From Burkholderiales bacterium (GTDB lineage Bacteria; Pseudomonadota; Gammaproteobacteria; Burkholderiales; JAEUOS01), in NCBI GenBank assembly GCA_016790695.1, contig JAEUOS010000034.1:1-38005 (forward strand): a DNA stretch of 38,005 nt. The letters are read 5' to 3'. Of this stretch, positions 23,209 through 32,348 are shown in pieces; the first letter of the stretch is position 1, and each line of letters opens with the position of its first letter. The notes below the pieces were generated by a model. The model did not search any database. It saw only the letters and a program-made list of their open reading frames with translations, and was not told where the DNA came from. The translations under genes and the position numbers were made by a program.

Positions 23209-25059
23209 ATGCGCCACTTTTCCTCAGGCGAGCCCTCGCCGGTGACCCGTACGCAGTTCGGCGGCTGGCCGACGATCCGGGCGCTGCTGCCCTATCTGTT
23301 CGAGTACAAGTGGCGGGTGGCGCTCGCGCTGGCCTTCCTGGTCGCGGCCAAGCTCGCCAATGTCGGTGTGCCGCTGATCATGAAGCAGATCGTCGACGGC
23401 CTCGGCGTGGTGCTGAGCGGCGGGCGCGAGCAGCTTGCCTTCGGCGTCATCGCGGGCCTGCTGCTCGCCTACGGCGCGGCCAGGATATCGACCACCGTGT
23501 TCACCGAGCTGCGCGAGTTCGTCTTCGCCAAGGTGACGCAGTCGGCGGTGCGGCGCATCGCGCTGGAGGTGTTCCGGCACCTGCACTCGCTGTCGCTGCG
23601 CTTCCATCTGAATCGCGCGACCGGCGGCATGACGCGCGACATCGAGCGCGGGTCGCGCGGCGTCTCCTCGCTGGTCTCGTACACCCTCTACAGCATCCTG
23701 CCGACCATCGTCGAGATCACGCTCGTGCTGTCGATCCTGGCGTGGATGTACGACGTCTGGTTCGTCGTGATCACGCTCGTCGCGCTGGCGGCCTACATCG
23801 TCTGGTCGGTCGCGGTCACCGAGTGGCGCACCGGCTTCCGCCGCGCGATGAACGACCTCGACTCGAAGGCCAACGTGCGCGCGATCGACTCGCTGCTCAA
23901 CTACGAGACCGTCAAGTACTTCGGCAACGAGGAATACGAGGCGAAGCGCTACGACCAGAGCATGGCGCGCTGGGAGGAGGCGGCGGTCAAGAGCCAGACC
24001 TCGCTGTCGCTGCTGAACACCGGGCAGAGCGCGATCATCGCGCTGGCCGTCACGGCGATCATGTGGCGCGCCACCGTCGGCGTGGCCGACGGCAGCATGA
24101 CGCTCGGCGACCTCGTGCTGGTCAACGCGTTCATGATCCAGCTCTACATTCCGCTCAACTTCCTCGGCGTGCTCTATCGCGAGATCAAGCAGAGCCTGGC
24201 CGACATGGAGCGCATGTTCATCCTCCTGCGCGAGAACCGCGAGGTGGCCGACCGGCCCGGTGCGCCGCCGCTCGCGGTCACCGGCGCCGAGATCCGCTTC
24301 GACCACGTCGACTTCTCGTACGAGGCGAACCGGCAGATCCTGTTCGACATCGACTTCGTGGTGCCGGCCGGACGCAAGGTGGCGGTCGTCGGCCACAGCG
24401 GATCGGGCAAGTCGACGCTCGCGCGCCTGCTGTACCGGTTCTACGACGTCGCGCCCGGCGGCGGCGCGATCCGCATCGACGGCCAGGACCTGCGCGCGGT
24501 CCAGCAGGCCAGCCTGCGTCGCGCCATCGGCATCGTGCCGCAGGACACCGTGCTGTTCAACGACACGATCTACTACAACATCGCCTACGGCGACACCGCC
24601 GCGTCGCGCGAACAGGTGGTGGCTGCCGCGCGCATGGCCGCGATCCACGATTTCGTCGAAACCCTGCCGGAGAAATACGACACCATGGTCGGCGAGCGCG
24701 GCCTCAAGCTCTCGGGCGGCGAGAAGCAGCGCGTCGCCATCGCGCGCGCGCTGCTCAAGAATCCGGCGATCATGATCTTCGACGAGGCCACCTCGGCGCT
24801 CGATTCGCAGACGGAGAAGGCGATCCAGGCCGAGCTGGCCAAGATCGCCGAGAATCGCACCACGCTGGTGATCGCCCACCGGCTGTCGACGATCGCCGAC
24901 GCCGACCTCATCATCGTCATGGACCGCGGCCGCATCGTCGAGCGCGGCACGCATGCGGAACTGCTCGCCGGCAACGGCCACTACGCGCGCATGTGGGCGC
25001 TGCAGCAGGAGGGCGAGGAGGAGGCGGCGCCGGCGGCGCGCGAGCGGTACGCCGCCTGA
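23209..25059 (+). CDS. Atm1-type ABC exporter (fused permease-ATPase)
   Basis: A 616-residue half-transporter that should act as a homodimer in the inner membrane. Six hydrophobic segments in residues ~25-320 are followed by a nucleotide-binding domain with Walker [10 protein letters not shown] (395-403), signature [19 protein letters not shown], Walker [13 protein letters not shown] and the H-loop [11 protein letters not shown]. The intracellular loop ([18 protein letters not shown]) and the NTGQSAIIA stretch are hallmarks of the Atm1/HMT group, which exports glutathione-linked or metal-related compounds. A GATAAT at 23187-23192 may be its -10. No partner gene is adjacent. Confidence in the subfamily is good; substrate is inferred. 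Confidence 0.93.
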   Translation: MRHFSSGEPSPVTRTQFGGWPTIRALLPYLFEYKWRVALALAFLVAAKLANVGVPLIMKQIVDGLGVVLSGGREQLAFGVIAGLLLAYGAARISTTVFTELREFVFAKVTQSAVRRIALEVFRHLHSLSLRFHLNRATGGMTRDIERGSRGVSSLVSYTLYSILPTIVEITLVLSILAWMYDVWFVVITLVALAAYIVWSVAVTEWRTGFRRAMNDLDSKANVRAIDSLLNYETVKYFGNEEYEAKRYDQSMARWEEAAVKSQTSLSLLNTGQSAIIALAVTAIMWRATVGVADGSMTLGDLVLVNAFMIQLYIPLNFLGVLYREIKQSLADMERMFILLRENREVADRPGAPPLAVTGAEIRFDHVDFSYEANRQILFDIDFVVPAGRKVAVVGHSGSGKSTLARLLYRFYDVAPGGGAIRIDGQDLRAVQQASLRRAIGIVPQDTVLFNDTIYYNIAYGDTAASREQVVAAARMAAIHDFVETLPEKYDTMVGERGLKLSGGEKQRVAIARALLKNPAIMIFDEATSALDSQTEKAIQAELAKIAENRTTLVIAHRLSTIADADLIIVMDRGRIVERGTHAELLAGNGHYARMWALQQEGEEEAAPAARERYAA

Positions 25060-25123
25060 GCGTCGCGATGCGCCGCGCGCATCGGTTTGCCCCGATCGCG
25101 CCCGATTCGATGCGCAATCGGCA

Positions 25124-25153
25124 TTGGATTGCGCCAGATTCCCGGCCTATGCT
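25124..25153 (+). promoter_or_regulatory. Promoter of the aspartate/glutamate racemase gene
   Basis: TTGGAT (25124-25129), an 18-bp spacer, and TATGCT (25148-25153). The expected transcription start is at about 25160, one base before the ATG at 25161. No Shine-Dalgarno is present. The message would be leaderless. Confidence 0.5.
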
Positions 25154-25160
25154 CGCGGCC

Positions 25161-25907
25161 ATGGAATCGATCGAATCGGGTGACGGGGCCGCGCTGCCGC
25201 GCATCGGCGTCCTCGGGGGCATGGGGCCGCTGGCGACCGCCGACTTCCTGGCCAAGCTGGCGCTGGCCACGCCGGCGTCGCGCGACCAGGACCATTTCCC
25301 GGTGACCGTCGATTCGACGCCGCAGATTCCCGACCGCGTCGCCGCGGTCGAGGGGCGCGGCCCGGATCCGCTGCCGGCGCTCGCGGCGGCGGCGCGCCGT
25401 CTGGAGGCGGCGGGCTGCGCATTCATCGCCATGCCGTGCAATACCGCGCACTACTGGCATCCGCGGCTGGCGGCGGCGACGGCGCTCCCGGTGCTGCACA
25501 TCGTCGATGCCGTCGCCGCCGAGCTCGGGACCACGCGGCGCGTCGGCCTCCTCGGCACCGCGGCGACGATGCGCGGCGACCTGTACCAGCGCCGCGCCGG
25601 CGCGGCCGTCACCTGGCTGGTGCCGACACCGGAACAGATCGATGGACTGGTCGCGCCCGGGATCGCCGCGGTCAAGGCCGGAGAGATCGCGCGCGCCGGG
25701 CGGCTGCTGCGCTGTGCGGCGAGGAAGCTCGCCGCGGGCGGCGCCGAGACGCTGGTTCTGGCCTGCACCGAGATCCCGCTGGTGGTGCGCGGCGCGGAGG
25801 TCGGGGTGCCGGTGATCGATGCGACCGCGGCGCTGGCGCGGCGCAGCGTCGAACACGCGCTGGCGTTGCGGGCGCGGCGCGCGGGGGACATGCGCGTCGC
25901 GGCGTGA
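25161..25907 (+). CDS. Aspartate/glutamate racemase family protein
   Basis: A 248-residue PLP-independent racemase with both catalytic cysteines in their motifs: MPCNTAHYW (C93) and VLACTEIPLV (C202). The N-terminal IGVLGGMGPLATADF is the usual family signature. It interconverts L- and D-aspartate (or glutamate). The start is one of two in-frame ATGs (25149 or 25161); I chose 25161 because a -10 hexamer overlaps 25149. It stands next to a LysR regulator, aspartase and a Glu/Asp ABC transporter, which makes aspartate the likely substrate. Members that act as hydantoin racemases or decarboxylases also exist but fit the context less well. Confidence 0.88.
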   Translation: MESIESGDGAALPRIGVLGGMGPLATADFLAKLALATPASRDQDHFPVTVDSTPQIPDRVAAVEGRGPDPLPALAAAARRLEAAGCAFIAMPCNTAHYWHPRLAAATALPVLHIVDAVAAELGTTRRVGLLGTAATMRGDLYQRRAGAAVTWLVPTPEQIDGLVAPGIAAVKAGEIARAGRLLRCAARKLAAGGAETLVLACTEIPLVVRGAEVGVPVIDATAALARRSVEHALALRARRAGDMRVAA

Positions 25908-25914
25908 ACCGCGC

Positions 25915-25920
25915 TAACCT
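25915..25920 (+). promoter_or_regulatory. TAACCT, -10-like hexamer 8 nt before the lysR start
   Basis: TAACCT ends 8 bp before the ATG at 25929. No Shine-Dalgarno and no good -35 are visible. It is part of a recurrent pattern of hexamers abutting start codons in this window. Confidence 0.3.
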
Positions 25921-25928
25921 TGCCGGTC

Positions 25929-26900
25929 ATGGAATCGAAATGGCTGGAGGACTTCGTCGCGCTGGTCGAAACGCGCAGCTTTTCGCGCGCGGCCGCGCTG
26001 CGTCACGTCACCCAGCCGGCGTTTTCGCGGCGCATCCGCTCGCTCGAGGCCTGGCTCGGTGTCGACCTGATCGACCGCACCACCTATCCGACGCGCCTGA
26101 CCGCGGCCGGCGAGGTGTTCCACGGCCAGGCGCTGGAGATGCTCGATGCGATCGCCGGGTCGCGCGCGCAACTGCGCGGCCAGCGCGCGGCCGCGGCCGG
26201 CGAGATCGACTTCGCCGCGCCGCACACGCTGTCGCTGACCTTCCTGCCGCGCTGGCTCACCGGCGTGCAGGAGGACTTCGGTCCCGTGCGCTGCCGGCTG
26301 ATCGCGGCCAACGTGCACGACGCGGTGATGCGCCTGGTCGATGGCGGCTGCGACCTGCTGCTCTGCTACCACCATCCGCGCCAGCCGGTCCAGCTCGACG
26401 CGGCGCGCTACGACATGCTGGTGCTGGGCCGGGAGCGGCTTGCGCCCTACGCGCGCTGCGACCGTGCCGGCACGCCGCGCTGGGTCCTGCCGGGCACCCG
26501 GGCGGCCCCCGTGCCGTACCTCGCCTATGGTCACAACGCCTATCTCGGGCGCATGGTCGAACTCATCCAGGCCGATGCCGGCAATCGCCTCTGTCTGGAC
26601 CGCCGCTACGAGACCGACATGGCCGAGGGGCTGAAGATGATGGCCCTGGCGGGCCACGGCGTCGCTTTCCTGCCGGGCAGCGCGGTCGCGGCCGAGGTGC
26701 GCGCGCGCAAGCTCGCCAGCGCCGGCGCGGATTTCGCGATCGACATGGAAATCCGCCTGTACCGCGAGCGCCCGGCGCCTGGACGCGCCGGCAAGGAAGC
26801 GGCGCGCGCACTCTGGGAACACCTGGCCGCCGCGACCATGTCGAAACGGCATGACGCGATGACAACACGGCATTTGCGCGGCCGCCGCGGGGCGGCCTAG
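25929..26900 (+). CDS. LysR-family transcriptional regulator
   Basis: A 323-residue regulator with the standard layout: an N-terminal winged helix-turn-helix (residues ~4-62; FSRAAALRHVTQPAFSRRI is the recognition region), a linker helix, and a periplasmic-binding-like effector domain from ~90. The C-terminus has a basic extension (SKRHDAMTTRHLRGRRGAA). The start ATG at 25929 gives the usual ESKWLEDFVALVETRSF beginning; a TTG 9 bp upstream is less likely. It lies 21 bp after the racemase and 55 bp before aspartase, all on the same strand, so it probably controls this module, with aspartate or fumarate as a possible effector. LysR genes are usually divergent from targets; this one is not. Confidence 0.93.
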   Translation: MESKWLEDFVALVETRSFSRAAALRHVTQPAFSRRIRSLEAWLGVDLIDRTTYPTRLTAAGEVFHGQALEMLDAIAGSRAQLRGQRAAAAGEIDFAAPHTLSLTFLPRWLTGVQEDFGPVRCRLIAANVHDAVMRLVDGGCDLLLCYHHPRQPVQLDAARYDMLVLGRERLAPYARCDRAGTPRWVLPGTRAAPVPYLAYGHNAYLGRMVELIQADAGNRLCLDRRYETDMAEGLKMMALAGHGVAFLPGSAVAAEVRARKLASAGADFAIDMEIRLYRERPAPGRAGKEAARALWEHLAAATMSKRHDAMTTRHLRGRRGAA

Positions 26901-26903
26901 AGT
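26874..26903 (+). promoter_or_regulatory. Candidate aspA promoter with an inverted repeat in the spacer
   Basis: TTGCGC (26874-26879), an 18-bp spacer, and TAGAGT (26898-26903), overlapping the lysR stop codon. The whole spacer is a perfect 7-bp inverted repeat with a 4-bp centre (GGCCGCC, GCGG, GGCGGCC). It could be an operator that occludes RNA polymerase or a hairpin in the lysR transcript. Confidence 0.4.
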
Positions 26904-26955
26904 CGCGGCTTGCGCCGGTCGGCGATGGCGGCGCCAGTTCACCCCGGGACGACGA

Positions 26956-28404
26956 ATGGTCAGCGAAACACGCATCGAACACGATCTCCTCGGCGAGCGC
27001 GAGGTGCCGGCGCGCGCCTACTGGGGCATCCACACCCTGCGGGCGCTGGAGAATTTCCCGATTTCGGGCCTGCCCGTCGGCCGCAGCCGTCATCTGGTCC
27101 GTTCCCTCGGACTGGTCAAGCAGGCGGCGGCACGCGCCAACCGCGACCTCGGCCTGCTGGCGCCCGCGATCGCCTCGGCGATCGACCAGGCCTGCGCCGA
27201 GGTCGCCGCCGGGACCCTGGACGACCAGTTCGTCGTCGACATGATCCAGGGCGGTGCGGGCACGTCGACCAACATGAACGCCAACGAGGTTATCGCCAAT
27301 CGGGCGCTTGAACTGCTCGGGCGGCCGTTCGGCGACTACCGGGTCGTCCATCCGATCGAGCATGTCAATCGCTCGCAGTCGACCAACGACGTCTATCCGA
27401 CCGCACTGCGCCTGGCCGCGATCTTCGGCGTGCGTGACCTGATTGCGTCGATGGCGCACCTTCGTGGTGCATTCGAGGCGCGTGCGTTCGCGTTTCGGGA
27501 CATCCTCAAGATCGGGCGCACGCAGTTGCAGGATGCGGTGCCGATGACCCTGGGACAGGAATTCTCGGCCTATGCGGTGATGCTCGCCGAGGACGAGGCG
27601 CGGCTGGGCGAGGCGCTGGGGCTGCTGCGCGAGATCAGCCTGGGCGCGACCGCGATCGGAACCGGCATCAACACCGATCCGGCCTATGCCGGCGCCGCCT
27701 GCCGCCATCTGGGCCAGTTGACCGGCGAACGCCTGGTCACCTCGCCCAACCTGGTCGAGGCGACCCAGGACGTCGGGGCGTTCGTGCAGCTGTCCGGAAT
27801 CCTGAAACGCGTCGCGGTCAAGCTGTCGAAGAGCTGCAACGACCTGCGGCTCCTGTCCAGCGGGCCGCAGGCGGGCTTCAACGAGATCCGCCTGCCGCCG
27901 CGCGCGGCCGGCTCGTCGATCATGCCCGGCAAGGTGAACCCGGTCATTCCCGAGGTGGTCAACCAGATCGCCTTCGAGGTCATCGGCAACGACCTCACGA
28001 TCACCCTGGCGGCCGAGGGCGGGCAGCTGCAGCTCAATGCGTTCGAACCGGTCATCGCCTATTCGCTCCACAAGAGCCTCACGCACCTCGCGGCGGGCTG
28101 CCGCACCCTGGCCGACAACTGCGTGAGCGGCATCGCCGCCAACGCGGACCTGCTGGCCGAGCGCGTCCGGACGTCGGTGGGGCTGGCGACCGCCCTCAAC
28201 CCGCTCCTCGGCTACGACAAGGCGACCGAGATCGCGACCGAGGCGCTGACCAGCGGCCGGGGCGTTGCCGAACTCGTGCTCGAGCGCGGGCTCATGACGG
28301 CGGCGGAACTCGCCCGCGCGCTCGCGCCGGAGGCGCTGACCGGCCCGCGCGCGCGCGCCGACGCGCCGGCCGGGGTCCCGGCCGGGGGGGCGGGTTCCGC
28401 CTGA
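26956..28404 (+). CDS. aspA: Aspartate ammonia-lyase (aspartase)
   Basis: A 482-residue fumarase/aspartase superfamily enzyme converting L-aspartate to fumarate and ammonia. The N-terminus (TRIEHDLLGEREVPARAYWG), HTLRALENFPISG, the TSTNMNANEV segment and the superfamily signature GSSIMPGKVNP (active-site loop) are all present; HTLRALENF favours aspartase over fumarase. The length is usual, with an unusual Pro/Ala/Gly-rich C-terminal tail of ~20 residues (RARADAPAGVPAGGAGSA). The ATG at 26956 gives the full family N-terminus. A promoter overlaps the lysR 3' end. It is followed by the gltI promoter. It supplies the TCA cycle from imported aspartate. Confidence 0.93.
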   Translation: MVSETRIEHDLLGEREVPARAYWGIHTLRALENFPISGLPVGRSRHLVRSLGLVKQAAARANRDLGLLAPAIASAIDQACAEVAAGTLDDQFVVDMIQGGAGTSTNMNANEVIANRALELLGRPFGDYRVVHPIEHVNRSQSTNDVYPTALRLAAIFGVRDLIASMAHLRGAFEARAFAFRDILKIGRTQLQDAVPMTLGQEFSAYAVMLAEDEARLGEALGLLREISLGATAIGTGINTDPAYAGAACRHLGQLTGERLVTSPNLVEATQDVGAFVQLSGILKRVAVKLSKSCNDLRLLSSGPQAGFNEIRLPPRAAGSSIMPGKVNPVIPEVVNQIAFEVIGNDLTITLAAEGGQLQLNAFEPVIAYSLHKSLTHLAAGCRTLADNCVSGIAANADLLAERVRTSVGLATALNPLLGYDKATEIATEALTSGRGVAELVLERGLMTAAELARALAPEALTGPRARADAPAGVPAGGAGSA

Positions 28405-28443
28405 GGCGCGGGTTTCCCCGACGACCCCGGCGCGCAACCCCTC

Positions 28444-28452
28444 TGCTACACT
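28444..28452 (+). promoter_or_regulatory. Extended -10 promoter of gltI
   Basis: TGCTACACT (TGn plus TACACT, 28447-28452), about 95 bp upstream of the gltI ATG. Extended -10 promoters can work without a good -35, and none is seen. The intervening leader is C-rich and ends with GGAGG at 28536-28540. Confidence 0.5.
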
Positions 28453-28547
28453 CCTCGGCCCGCGAGCCGCCGGTCCGCCCCGTCGGCGCGGCCGCCCGCC
28501 CGTCGCGGCAACCCCGAGATTCTTGCATCGTCACTGGAGGACACCTG

Positions 28548-29444
28548 ATGAAAACCATGCTCACCGCCGTTGCCGGCGCCGTCGTCGCGCTGGGGTTTGC
28601 GAGCGCGCCGCAGGCGCAGGAGCTGACCGGCACCCTGAAGAAGATCCGGGAGACCGGCCAGATCACCGTTGCGCACCGCGAGTCGTCGATTCCGTTTTCC
28701 TACCTCGACGACAAGCAGCAGCCGATCGGCTACTCGATGGACATCTGCGCCAAGGTGGTCGACGCCGTCAAGGCCGAGCTGAAGATGCCCAACCTCAAGG
28801 TGGTCTACCAGCCGGTGACCTCGAGCAACCGCATCCCGCTGCTGCAGAACGGCACCATCGACATCGAGTGCGGCTCGACCACCAACTCGGTCGAGCGCCA
28901 GAAGCTCGTCGCCTTCGGCCCCACCTACTTCCGCATCCAGGTGACGGCCGCGGTGAAGAAGAGCTCCGGCATCAACACCCTGGCCGAGCTCAACGGCAAG
29001 AACATCTCGACGACCTCGGGCACCACCGCCGTGCCGCTGCTCAAGAACTACGAGAAGACCAGGAGCATCGACGTCAAGGAGATCTACGGCAAGGACCACG
29101 CCGAGTCGTTCCTGCTCCTGGTCGAGGACCGCGTCTCGGCCTTCGTCATGGACGACATCCTCCTCGCCGGGCAGATCGCCAACGCGCGCAGCCCGGGCGA
29201 CTTCAAGATCCTCACCGAGTCGCTGCGCGGCGAGCCCTACGGGCCGATGCTGCGCAAGGACGACCCGCAGTTCAAGGCGCTGGTCGACCGCACCCTGTCG
29301 GCGCTGTACAAGTCGCCCGAAATGGAGCGCATCTACAACAAGTGGTACATGAGCCCGATCCCGCCCAAGGGCGTCAACCTCAATTTCCCGATGACGCCGC
29401 AACTCAAGGCCGACTTCGCGAACCCGAACGACAAGGGCGTCTGA
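28548..29444 (+). CDS. gltI: GltI: periplasmic glutamate/aspartate-binding protein
   Basis: A 298-residue family 3 solute-binding protein. A signal peptide (GAVVALGFASAPQAQ) precedes the family core: TLKKIRETGQITVAHRESSIPFSY, then IGYSMDICAKVVDAVK, the substrate-pocket region LLQNGTIDIECGSTTN, ISTTSGTTAVPLLKNYEK and YNKWYMSPIPPKGVNLNFPM at the end. It matches GltI/AatJ-type acidic amino-acid receptors. GGAGG lies 7 nt before the ATG. A strong intrinsic terminator stands after it, ahead of gltJ, so it should be made in excess. Confidence 0.95.
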   Translation: MKTMLTAVAGAVVALGFASAPQAQELTGTLKKIRETGQITVAHRESSIPFSYLDDKQQPIGYSMDICAKVVDAVKAELKMPNLKVVYQPVTSSNRIPLLQNGTIDIECGSTTNSVERQKLVAFGPTYFRIQVTAAVKKSSGINTLAELNGKNISTTSGTTAVPLLKNYEKTRSIDVKEIYGKDHAESFLLLVEDRVSAFVMDDILLAGQIANARSPGDFKILTESLRGEPYGPMLRKDDPQFKALVDRTLSALYKSPEMERIYNKWYMSPIPPKGVNLNFPMTPQLKADFANPNDKGV

Positions 29445-29490
29445 GCGCCTCCGCGCCACCCCGGCCGCGCCGGAGGGGGCGGTAGACCGG

Positions 29491-29523
29491 CCGGCAGGCG
29501 AGCGAGCCTGCCGGTTTTTTTTT
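29491..29523 (+). terminator. Strong intrinsic terminator between gltI and gltJ
   Basis: A perfect 9-bp stem (CCGGCAGGC / GCCTGCCGG, 29491-29499 and 29506-29514), a 6-nt loop, and nine T residues (29515-29523). It is one of the clearest terminators in the window. It is placed inside the operon, so read-through or a second promoter must supply gltJKL. A weak TTGTAA followed 18 bp later by TAAGAA stands just after it. Confidence 0.93.
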
Positions 29524-29590
29524 GTTGTAATCTGGCGCGCGACTTGCATAAGAAACAGGTCGCCAGGTGGCGGCGTGAAGGGGGAGACGC

Positions 29591-30328
29591 ATGAATCCGG
29601 CAATCCTGCTCGACCAGGTGCCCGACGGCGACGGCACGTGGCTCGCGAGCCTCGCATCCGGGCTGCAATACACGCTGTCGGTCGCGGCGCTGGCCTGGAT
29701 CATCGCGTTCTTCCTGGGCTCGGTCCTCGGCGTGCTGCGCACCACCGACAACAAGTGGGCGGTGCGCCTGGGCAACGCCTACGTGGAGCTGTTCCGGAAC
29801 GTTCCGCTGATCGTCCAGTTCTTCGTCTGGTATTTCGTGCTGCCGGGCCTGGTGCCGGCGGTCAAGGCCTGGGTGGTGTCGCTGGAACCGACCACGCACC
29901 AGTTCGTCACCGCGGTGGTCTGCCTCGGCCTGTTCACCGCGGCACGCATCTCCGAGCAGGTGCGTTCCGGGGTCCAGGCCCTGCCGCGCGGCCAGCGCAT
30001 GGCCGGCTATGCGATGGGGCTGACCCAGGCGCAGACCTACCGCTACGTGCTGCTGCCGGTCGCGTACCGCATCATCATCCCGCCGATGACCTCCGAGATC
30101 ATGAACCTGATCAAGAACACCGCCGTGGCGTTCTCGATCGGCCTGGTCGAACTGTTCTTCCGCACCCGCGAGATGGGCGAACTCACGTTCCGCTACTTCG
30201 AGGCGTTCGCGGCGGCCACCATCACCTACGTGGTGATCGCCATGATCGCCAACCGCGTGATGGCCTTCATCGAACGCCGCACCGCGATTCCGGGCTTCAT
30301 CTCCGGCGGCGCCGGCGGCGGCCACTAG
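29591..30328 (+). CDS. gltJ: GltJ: ABC permease for glutamate/aspartate
   Basis: A 245-residue HisM-type permease with five main hydrophobic segments. It begins LDQVPDGDGTWLASLASGLQYTLSV, and the characteristic FRNVPLIVQFFVWYFVLPGLVP segment and the EAA loop (GQRMAGYAMGLTQAQTYRYVLLPVAYR) match GltJ. It forms the channel with GltK. It ends in a glycine-rich GGAGGGH. A good AGGGGGAG precedes the ATG at 29591. It begins 146 bp after gltI, with the terminator between. Confidence 0.95.
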   Translation: MNPAILLDQVPDGDGTWLASLASGLQYTLSVAALAWIIAFFLGSVLGVLRTTDNKWAVRLGNAYVELFRNVPLIVQFFVWYFVLPGLVPAVKAWVVSLEPTTHQFVTAVVCLGLFTAARISEQVRSGVQALPRGQRMAGYAMGLTQAQTYRYVLLPVAYRIIIPPMTSEIMNLIKNTAVAFSIGLVELFFRTREMGELTFRYFEAFAAATITYVVIAMIANRVMAFIERRTAIPGFISGGAGGGH

Positions 30329-30337
30329 GAGCGCGCC

Positions 30338-31024
30338 ATGACCGATCTCGATTTCGCGATCATCGGCCGCACCCTGCCCTACCTGTGGAAAGGGCTCGAG
30401 TACACGATCCAGCTGACCGTGGTGGCCGCCATCGGCGGGGTGATCTGGGGAACCCTGCTGGCGATGGCCCGGCTCTCGTCGAACAAGGCGCTGTCGCTGG
30501 CCGCGGCCGGCTACGTGAACCTGATGCGCTCGATCCCCCTGCTGCTGGTGATCTTCTGGTTCTATTTCCTCTCGCCGGTGCTCCTGCAGTGGATCACCGG
30601 TGCCGACCGCCCGCCGCAGATCGGCGCCGATCGTTCCGCCTACATCACCTTCATCCTGTTCGAGGGCGCGTACTTCTGCGAGATCATGCGTGCCGGCATC
30701 CAGAGCATCCCGCGCGGACAGGTCGCCGCGGCCTACGCGCTGGGGCTCGACTACTGGCAGTCGATGCGGCTCATCATCCTGCCGCAGGCGTTCCGCAACA
30801 TGCTGCCGGTGCTGCTCACCCAGACCATCATCCTGTTCCAGGACGTCTCCCTGGTGTCGCTGCTGAACGTCACCGACTTCGTCGGCGCCGCCGGCAAGGT
30901 GGCGCAGCGCGACAGCCGCCTGGTCGAGATGTACCTGTTCGTCGCGGTCACCTATTTCGTCATGTGCTTCGGCCTGTCGTGGCTGGTCAAGCGCCTGCAG
31001 AAGAAGATCGCCATCATCCGCTAG
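30338..31024 (+). CDS. gltK: GltK: ABC permease for glutamate/aspartate
   Basis: A 228-residue partner permease. It starts [28 protein letters not shown] and has [25 protein letters not shown] and the EAA loop [31 protein letters not shown]. The C-terminus is [18 protein letters not shown] lies ahead of the ATG at 30338, 9 bp after gltJ. No anomalies are seen. Confidence 0.95.
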   Translation: MTDLDFAIIGRTLPYLWKGLEYTIQLTVVAAIGGVIWGTLLAMARLSSNKALSLAAAGYVNLMRSIPLLLVIFWFYFLSPVLLQWITGADRPPQIGADRSAYITFILFEGAYFCEIMRAGIQSIPRGQVAAAYALGLDYWQSMRLIILPQAFRNMLPVLLTQTIILFQDVSLVSLLNVTDFVGAAGKVAQRDSRLVEMYLFVAVTYFVMCFGLSWLVKRLQKKIAIIR

Positions 31025-31055
31025 CCGCCGCGGCGCGCCTCATCGAGGGGAATCC

Positions 31056-31790
31056 ATGATCGAGTTCAAGAACGTCAGCAAGTGGTACGGCAGCTTCCAG
31101 GTGCTGACCGACTGCACCACCAGCGTCAGGAAGGGCGAAGTGGTGGTGGTGTGCGGGCCGTCCGGCTCCGGCAAGTCGACGCTGATCAAGACCGTCAACG
31201 GGCTGGAGCCGTTCCAGAAGGGCGAGATCACCGTCGACGGCATCTCCGTCGGCGACGCGAAGACCGACCTGCCGAAGCTGCGCTCGCGCTGCGGCATGGT
31301 GTTCCAGCATTTCGAGCTGTTTCCGCACCTGACGGTGACCGAGAACCTGACGCTGGCGCAGATCAAGGTACTCGGACGCAGCAAGGACGACGCGCTCGCG
31401 CGCGGACTCAGGTATCTCGAACGCGTCGGCCTCTCGGCGCACAAGGACAAGTTTCCCGGCCAGCTCTCGGGCGGACAGCAGCAGCGCGTGGCGATCGCGC
31501 GCGCGCTGTCGATGGACCCGATCGTCATGCTGTTCGACGAGCCCACCTCGGCGCTCGATCCGGAGATGGTGGGCGAGGTGCTCGACGTCATGGTCCAGCT
31601 CGCCCAGGAAGGCATGACCATGATGTGCGTCACCCACGAGATGGGCTTTGCGCGCAAGGTGGCGCACCGGGTGATCTTCATGGACCAGGGCCGCATCGTC
31701 GAGGATTGCAGGAAGGAGGAGTTCTTCGGCAACCGCGACGCGCGCTCGGAGCGCGCGCGGAACTTTCTCGACAAGATCCTGCAGCACTGA
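31056..31790 (+). CDS. gltL: GltL: ATPase subunit of the glutamate/aspartate ABC transporter
   Basis: A 244-residue polar amino-acid ABC ATPase. Walker [10 protein letters not shown] (34-42), Q-loop [12 protein letters not shown], signature [15 protein letters not shown], Walker [13 protein letters not shown] and the H-loop [12 protein letters not shown] are intact, and the C-terminus [12 protein letters not shown] is typical of GltL/GlnQ. It energises GltJK. AGGGGA precedes the ATG. It is followed 5 bp later by a thioesterase gene, so it is not the last gene of the transcript. Confidence 0.96.
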   Translation: MIEFKNVSKWYGSFQVLTDCTTSVRKGEVVVVCGPSGSGKSTLIKTVNGLEPFQKGEITVDGISVGDAKTDLPKLRSRCGMVFQHFELFPHLTVTENLTLAQIKVLGRSKDDALARGLRYLERVGLSAHKDKFPGQLSGGQQQRVAIARALSMDPIVMLFDEPTSALDPEMVGEVLDVMVQLAQEGMTMMCVTHEMGFARKVAHRVIFMDQGRIVEDCRKEEFFGNRDARSERARNFLDKILQH

Positions 31791-31795
31791 CCGCC

Positions 31796-32239
31796 ATGGC
31801 CGACGCGCGCGTGCCATCGGCCGGCAACGCCCTGCGGCTGATGCTCGAGGGCGGTGAGCCGCCGCCGTGCTCGCGCACCCTGGGTTTCGTGAGCGCGAAG
31901 GTCGAGTCCGACGCCGTGGTCCTCGAATACGAACCCGGCGCGCACCTGCTCAACCCGATCGGCTCGGTGCAGGGCGGCTTCGTCGCCGCCATCCTCGACG
32001 ACGTGTTCAGCGTCGCCGTGCTCGCACGCCTCGGCATCCGCGACGCTGCGCCGACGGCGGAGATGAAGGTGAGCTATCTGCGCCCGGTGCCGCCGGCGCG
32101 CGTGCGCGGCGTCGGACGGGTGCTGCAGATGGGGCGCAGCCTGGCCTTCGCCGAAGCCGAGCTGTTCGGCCCGGATGGCACTGTTCTTGCAAAGGCATCG
32201 GCGACGGTGGCGATCCGGTCCGCGCCGGCCGGCGGCTGA
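31796..32239 (+). CDS. PaaI-type hotdog thioesterase
   Basis: A 147-residue hotdog-fold acyl-CoA thioesterase. The pattern HLLNPIGSVQGGFVAAILDDVFSVAV carries the PaaI-type G(x)QGG region and catalytic Asp, then MKVSYLRPVPPARVRG and GRSLAFAEAELFGPDGTVLAKASAT. It hydrolyses an acyl-CoA of unknown identity. It begins 5 bp after gltL with a nearby ATG and ends just before the TRAP promoter, so it is probably co-transcribed with gltJKL. No functional link to amino-acid uptake is apparent. Confidence 0.88.
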   Translation: MADARVPSAGNALRLMLEGGEPPPCSRTLGFVSAKVESDAVVLEYEPGAHLLNPIGSVQGGFVAAILDDVFSVAVLARLGIRDAAPTAEMKVSYLRPVPPARVRGVGRVLQMGRSLAFAEAELFGPDGTVLAKASATVAIRSAPAGG

Positions 32240-32252
32240 GGGTTCGTGGCGA

Positions 32253-32281
32253 TTGACGCGGCAGAAGCCGCGCACTAGCAT
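32253..32281 (+). promoter_or_regulatory. Sigma-70 promoter of the TRAP operon
   Basis: TTGACG (32253-32258), exactly 17 bp, and TAGCAT (32276-32281). The leader to the dctP start is about 60 nt and ends with AAGGAG. Confidence 0.7.
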
Positions 32282-32348
32282 CCCGCGGCTGTCCGTTTCA
32301 TTGAACGACCCGATTCTTCAACCCAGACCGACAACGAAGGAGATGCAC

